From Flavobacterium sp. (GTDB lineage Bacteria > Bacteroidota > Bacteroidia > Flavobacteriales > Flavobacteriaceae), in assembly GCA_027483785.1 (NCBI GenBank), contig JAIXTU010000197.1:1-6247 (forward strand): 6,247 nucleotides of DNA. Reading direction: 5' to 3'. Numbering within the stretch: the stretch's first letter is position 1; every line of letters begins with the position of its first letter. The notes beneath the pieces are model-generated. The model saw nothing but the letters and a program-made list of their open reading frames with translations. It ran no database searches and was not told the origin of the DNA. A program made the position numbers and the translations under genes. Below, in pieces: positions 5,550 through 6,247 of the stretch.

Positions 5550-6247
5550 TGTTGCTACAAGACAAACCGTTATCGTTTGAAAAATGGCCGGTTTTGAAGC
5601 CGATAATTTCATTTTTAGATAGATGGAAGCTCGGTTTTATGGGCGATTTATCGCTGTATCGGTTGTTGAAAATCTATGGTGTGGGAATTGCCGAAAGTGC
5701 CGTTTCGTACCGTGCGGGTGCCATTGCATGGAGTTTCTTTATGGCGCTGTTTCCGTTTGCACTTTTTGTGTTGAACTTGATTCCGTTTATTCCTATTCCC
5801 AATTTTCAGGACGATTTTCTAGCATTTGTAGCAGGCAGCGTGCCACCAAATACGTACGACGCCATTTCCATTATCCTGTTCGATATCATGAATAACAGTA
5901 ATAGTTCGTTATTGTCGTCTGGATTTTTATTGGCAATTTTTTTGCAAGCTAACGGTGTTAATGCCATCTTAGGCGGTTTTGAACATTCTAAGTACTACGG
6001 GAATAAGCGCAGCTTCTTTCGGCAGTATTTTGTAGCGATGGGCATTTCTTTTCTATTGATCTTTTTTCTGATTCTTACGGTTTCGGGTGTCGTTGTTTTT
6101 GAGGTTTTTGTACAGAAATCTAAAATTCAGAGTGTTATTTCCGATCGAATTCAATTATTGGAAATCGGTAGGTATTTGTTTCTGGCATTAATGATCTTTC
6201 TGACAGTGAGTACTTTATTGAAATATGGTGCCAGACGTTCGGAGCGC
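5549..6247 (+). CDS. YihY/virulence factor BrkB family inner membrane protein (3' part missing)
   Basis: The visible 233 codons run open to the right edge, so the C-terminus is missing; full-length relatives are about 300 residues. The N-terminal tract (1-54) is soluble-looking and is followed by the family signature YRAGAIAWSFFMALFPF (54-70), the start of the first long hydrophobic span (about 55-84). Further hydrophobic stretches lie near 102-113, 119-140, 160-187 and 205-224, consistent with the multi-span topology of the family. YihY/BrkB proteins were once annotated as ribonuclease BN, which is incorrect; their molecular function is still unclear, and transport or envelope roles are only proposed. 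ATG at 5549 overlaps the nadC stop (TAATG), supporting both the start choice and coupling to nadC. Nothing in it points to a direct role in NAD metabolism. Confidence 0.9.
   Translation, partial: MLLQDKPLSFEKWPVLKPIISFLDRWKLGFMGDLSLYRLLKIYGVGIAESAVSYRAGAIAWSFFMALFPFALFVLNLIPFIPIPNFQDDFLAFVAGSVPPNTYDAISIILFDIMNNSNSSLLSSGFLLAIFLQANGVNAILGGFEHSKYYGNKRSFFRQYFVAMGISFLLIFFLILTVSGVVVFEVFVQKSKIQSVISDRIQLLEIGRYLFLALMIFLTVSTLLKYGARRSER

Overview
The window looks like a chromosomal stretch of a member of the Bacteroidota, most likely a Flavobacteriaceae species close to Flavobacterium. The main reason is a recognisable gldI (gliding-motility FKBP lipoprotein), sitting between an NrnA-type DHH phosphoesterase and further secreted or lipid-anchored prolyl isomerases. 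Genes are tightly packed, lack clear Shine-Dalgarno sequences, and the DNA is generally AT-rich.

Layout. Positions 1-3284 hold a leftward cluster, in transcription order nrnA, gldI, a cyclophilin-FKBP fusion lipoprotein, and a second secreted cyclophilin cut by the left edge. The first three are separated by 2 bp or overlap by 4 bp, so they are almost certainly one transcription unit; the fourth follows after 67 bp. Positions 4692-6247 hold a rightward pair, nadC (NAD biosynthesis) and a YihY/BrkB family membrane protein cut by the right edge, coupled by a one-base stop/start overlap.

Between the two divergent units lies about 1.4 kb (3285-4691) in which I find no credible gene. It is a mosaic of short degenerate repeats: REP-like copies related to cttcgacaagctcagg, a tandem ctttgcg array, cttctaa heptamers, and a composite block of about 110-125 bp present three times in the same internal order plus one fragment. 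Next to the last copy is a GC-rich island (about 61% G+C by hand count over 4351-4530) holding a strong imperfect hairpin.

How the genes work together. The leftward cluster supplies three prolyl isomerases to the cell envelope, two predicted lipoproteins and one with an ordinary signal peptide. They are probably folding helpers for exported proteins, including the gliding and type IX secretion machinery to which GldI is genetically linked. The rightward pair is housekeeping. I see no defence system, CRISPR, insertion sequence, tRNA or rRNA. The part deserving a second look is the repeat-filled divergent spacer.
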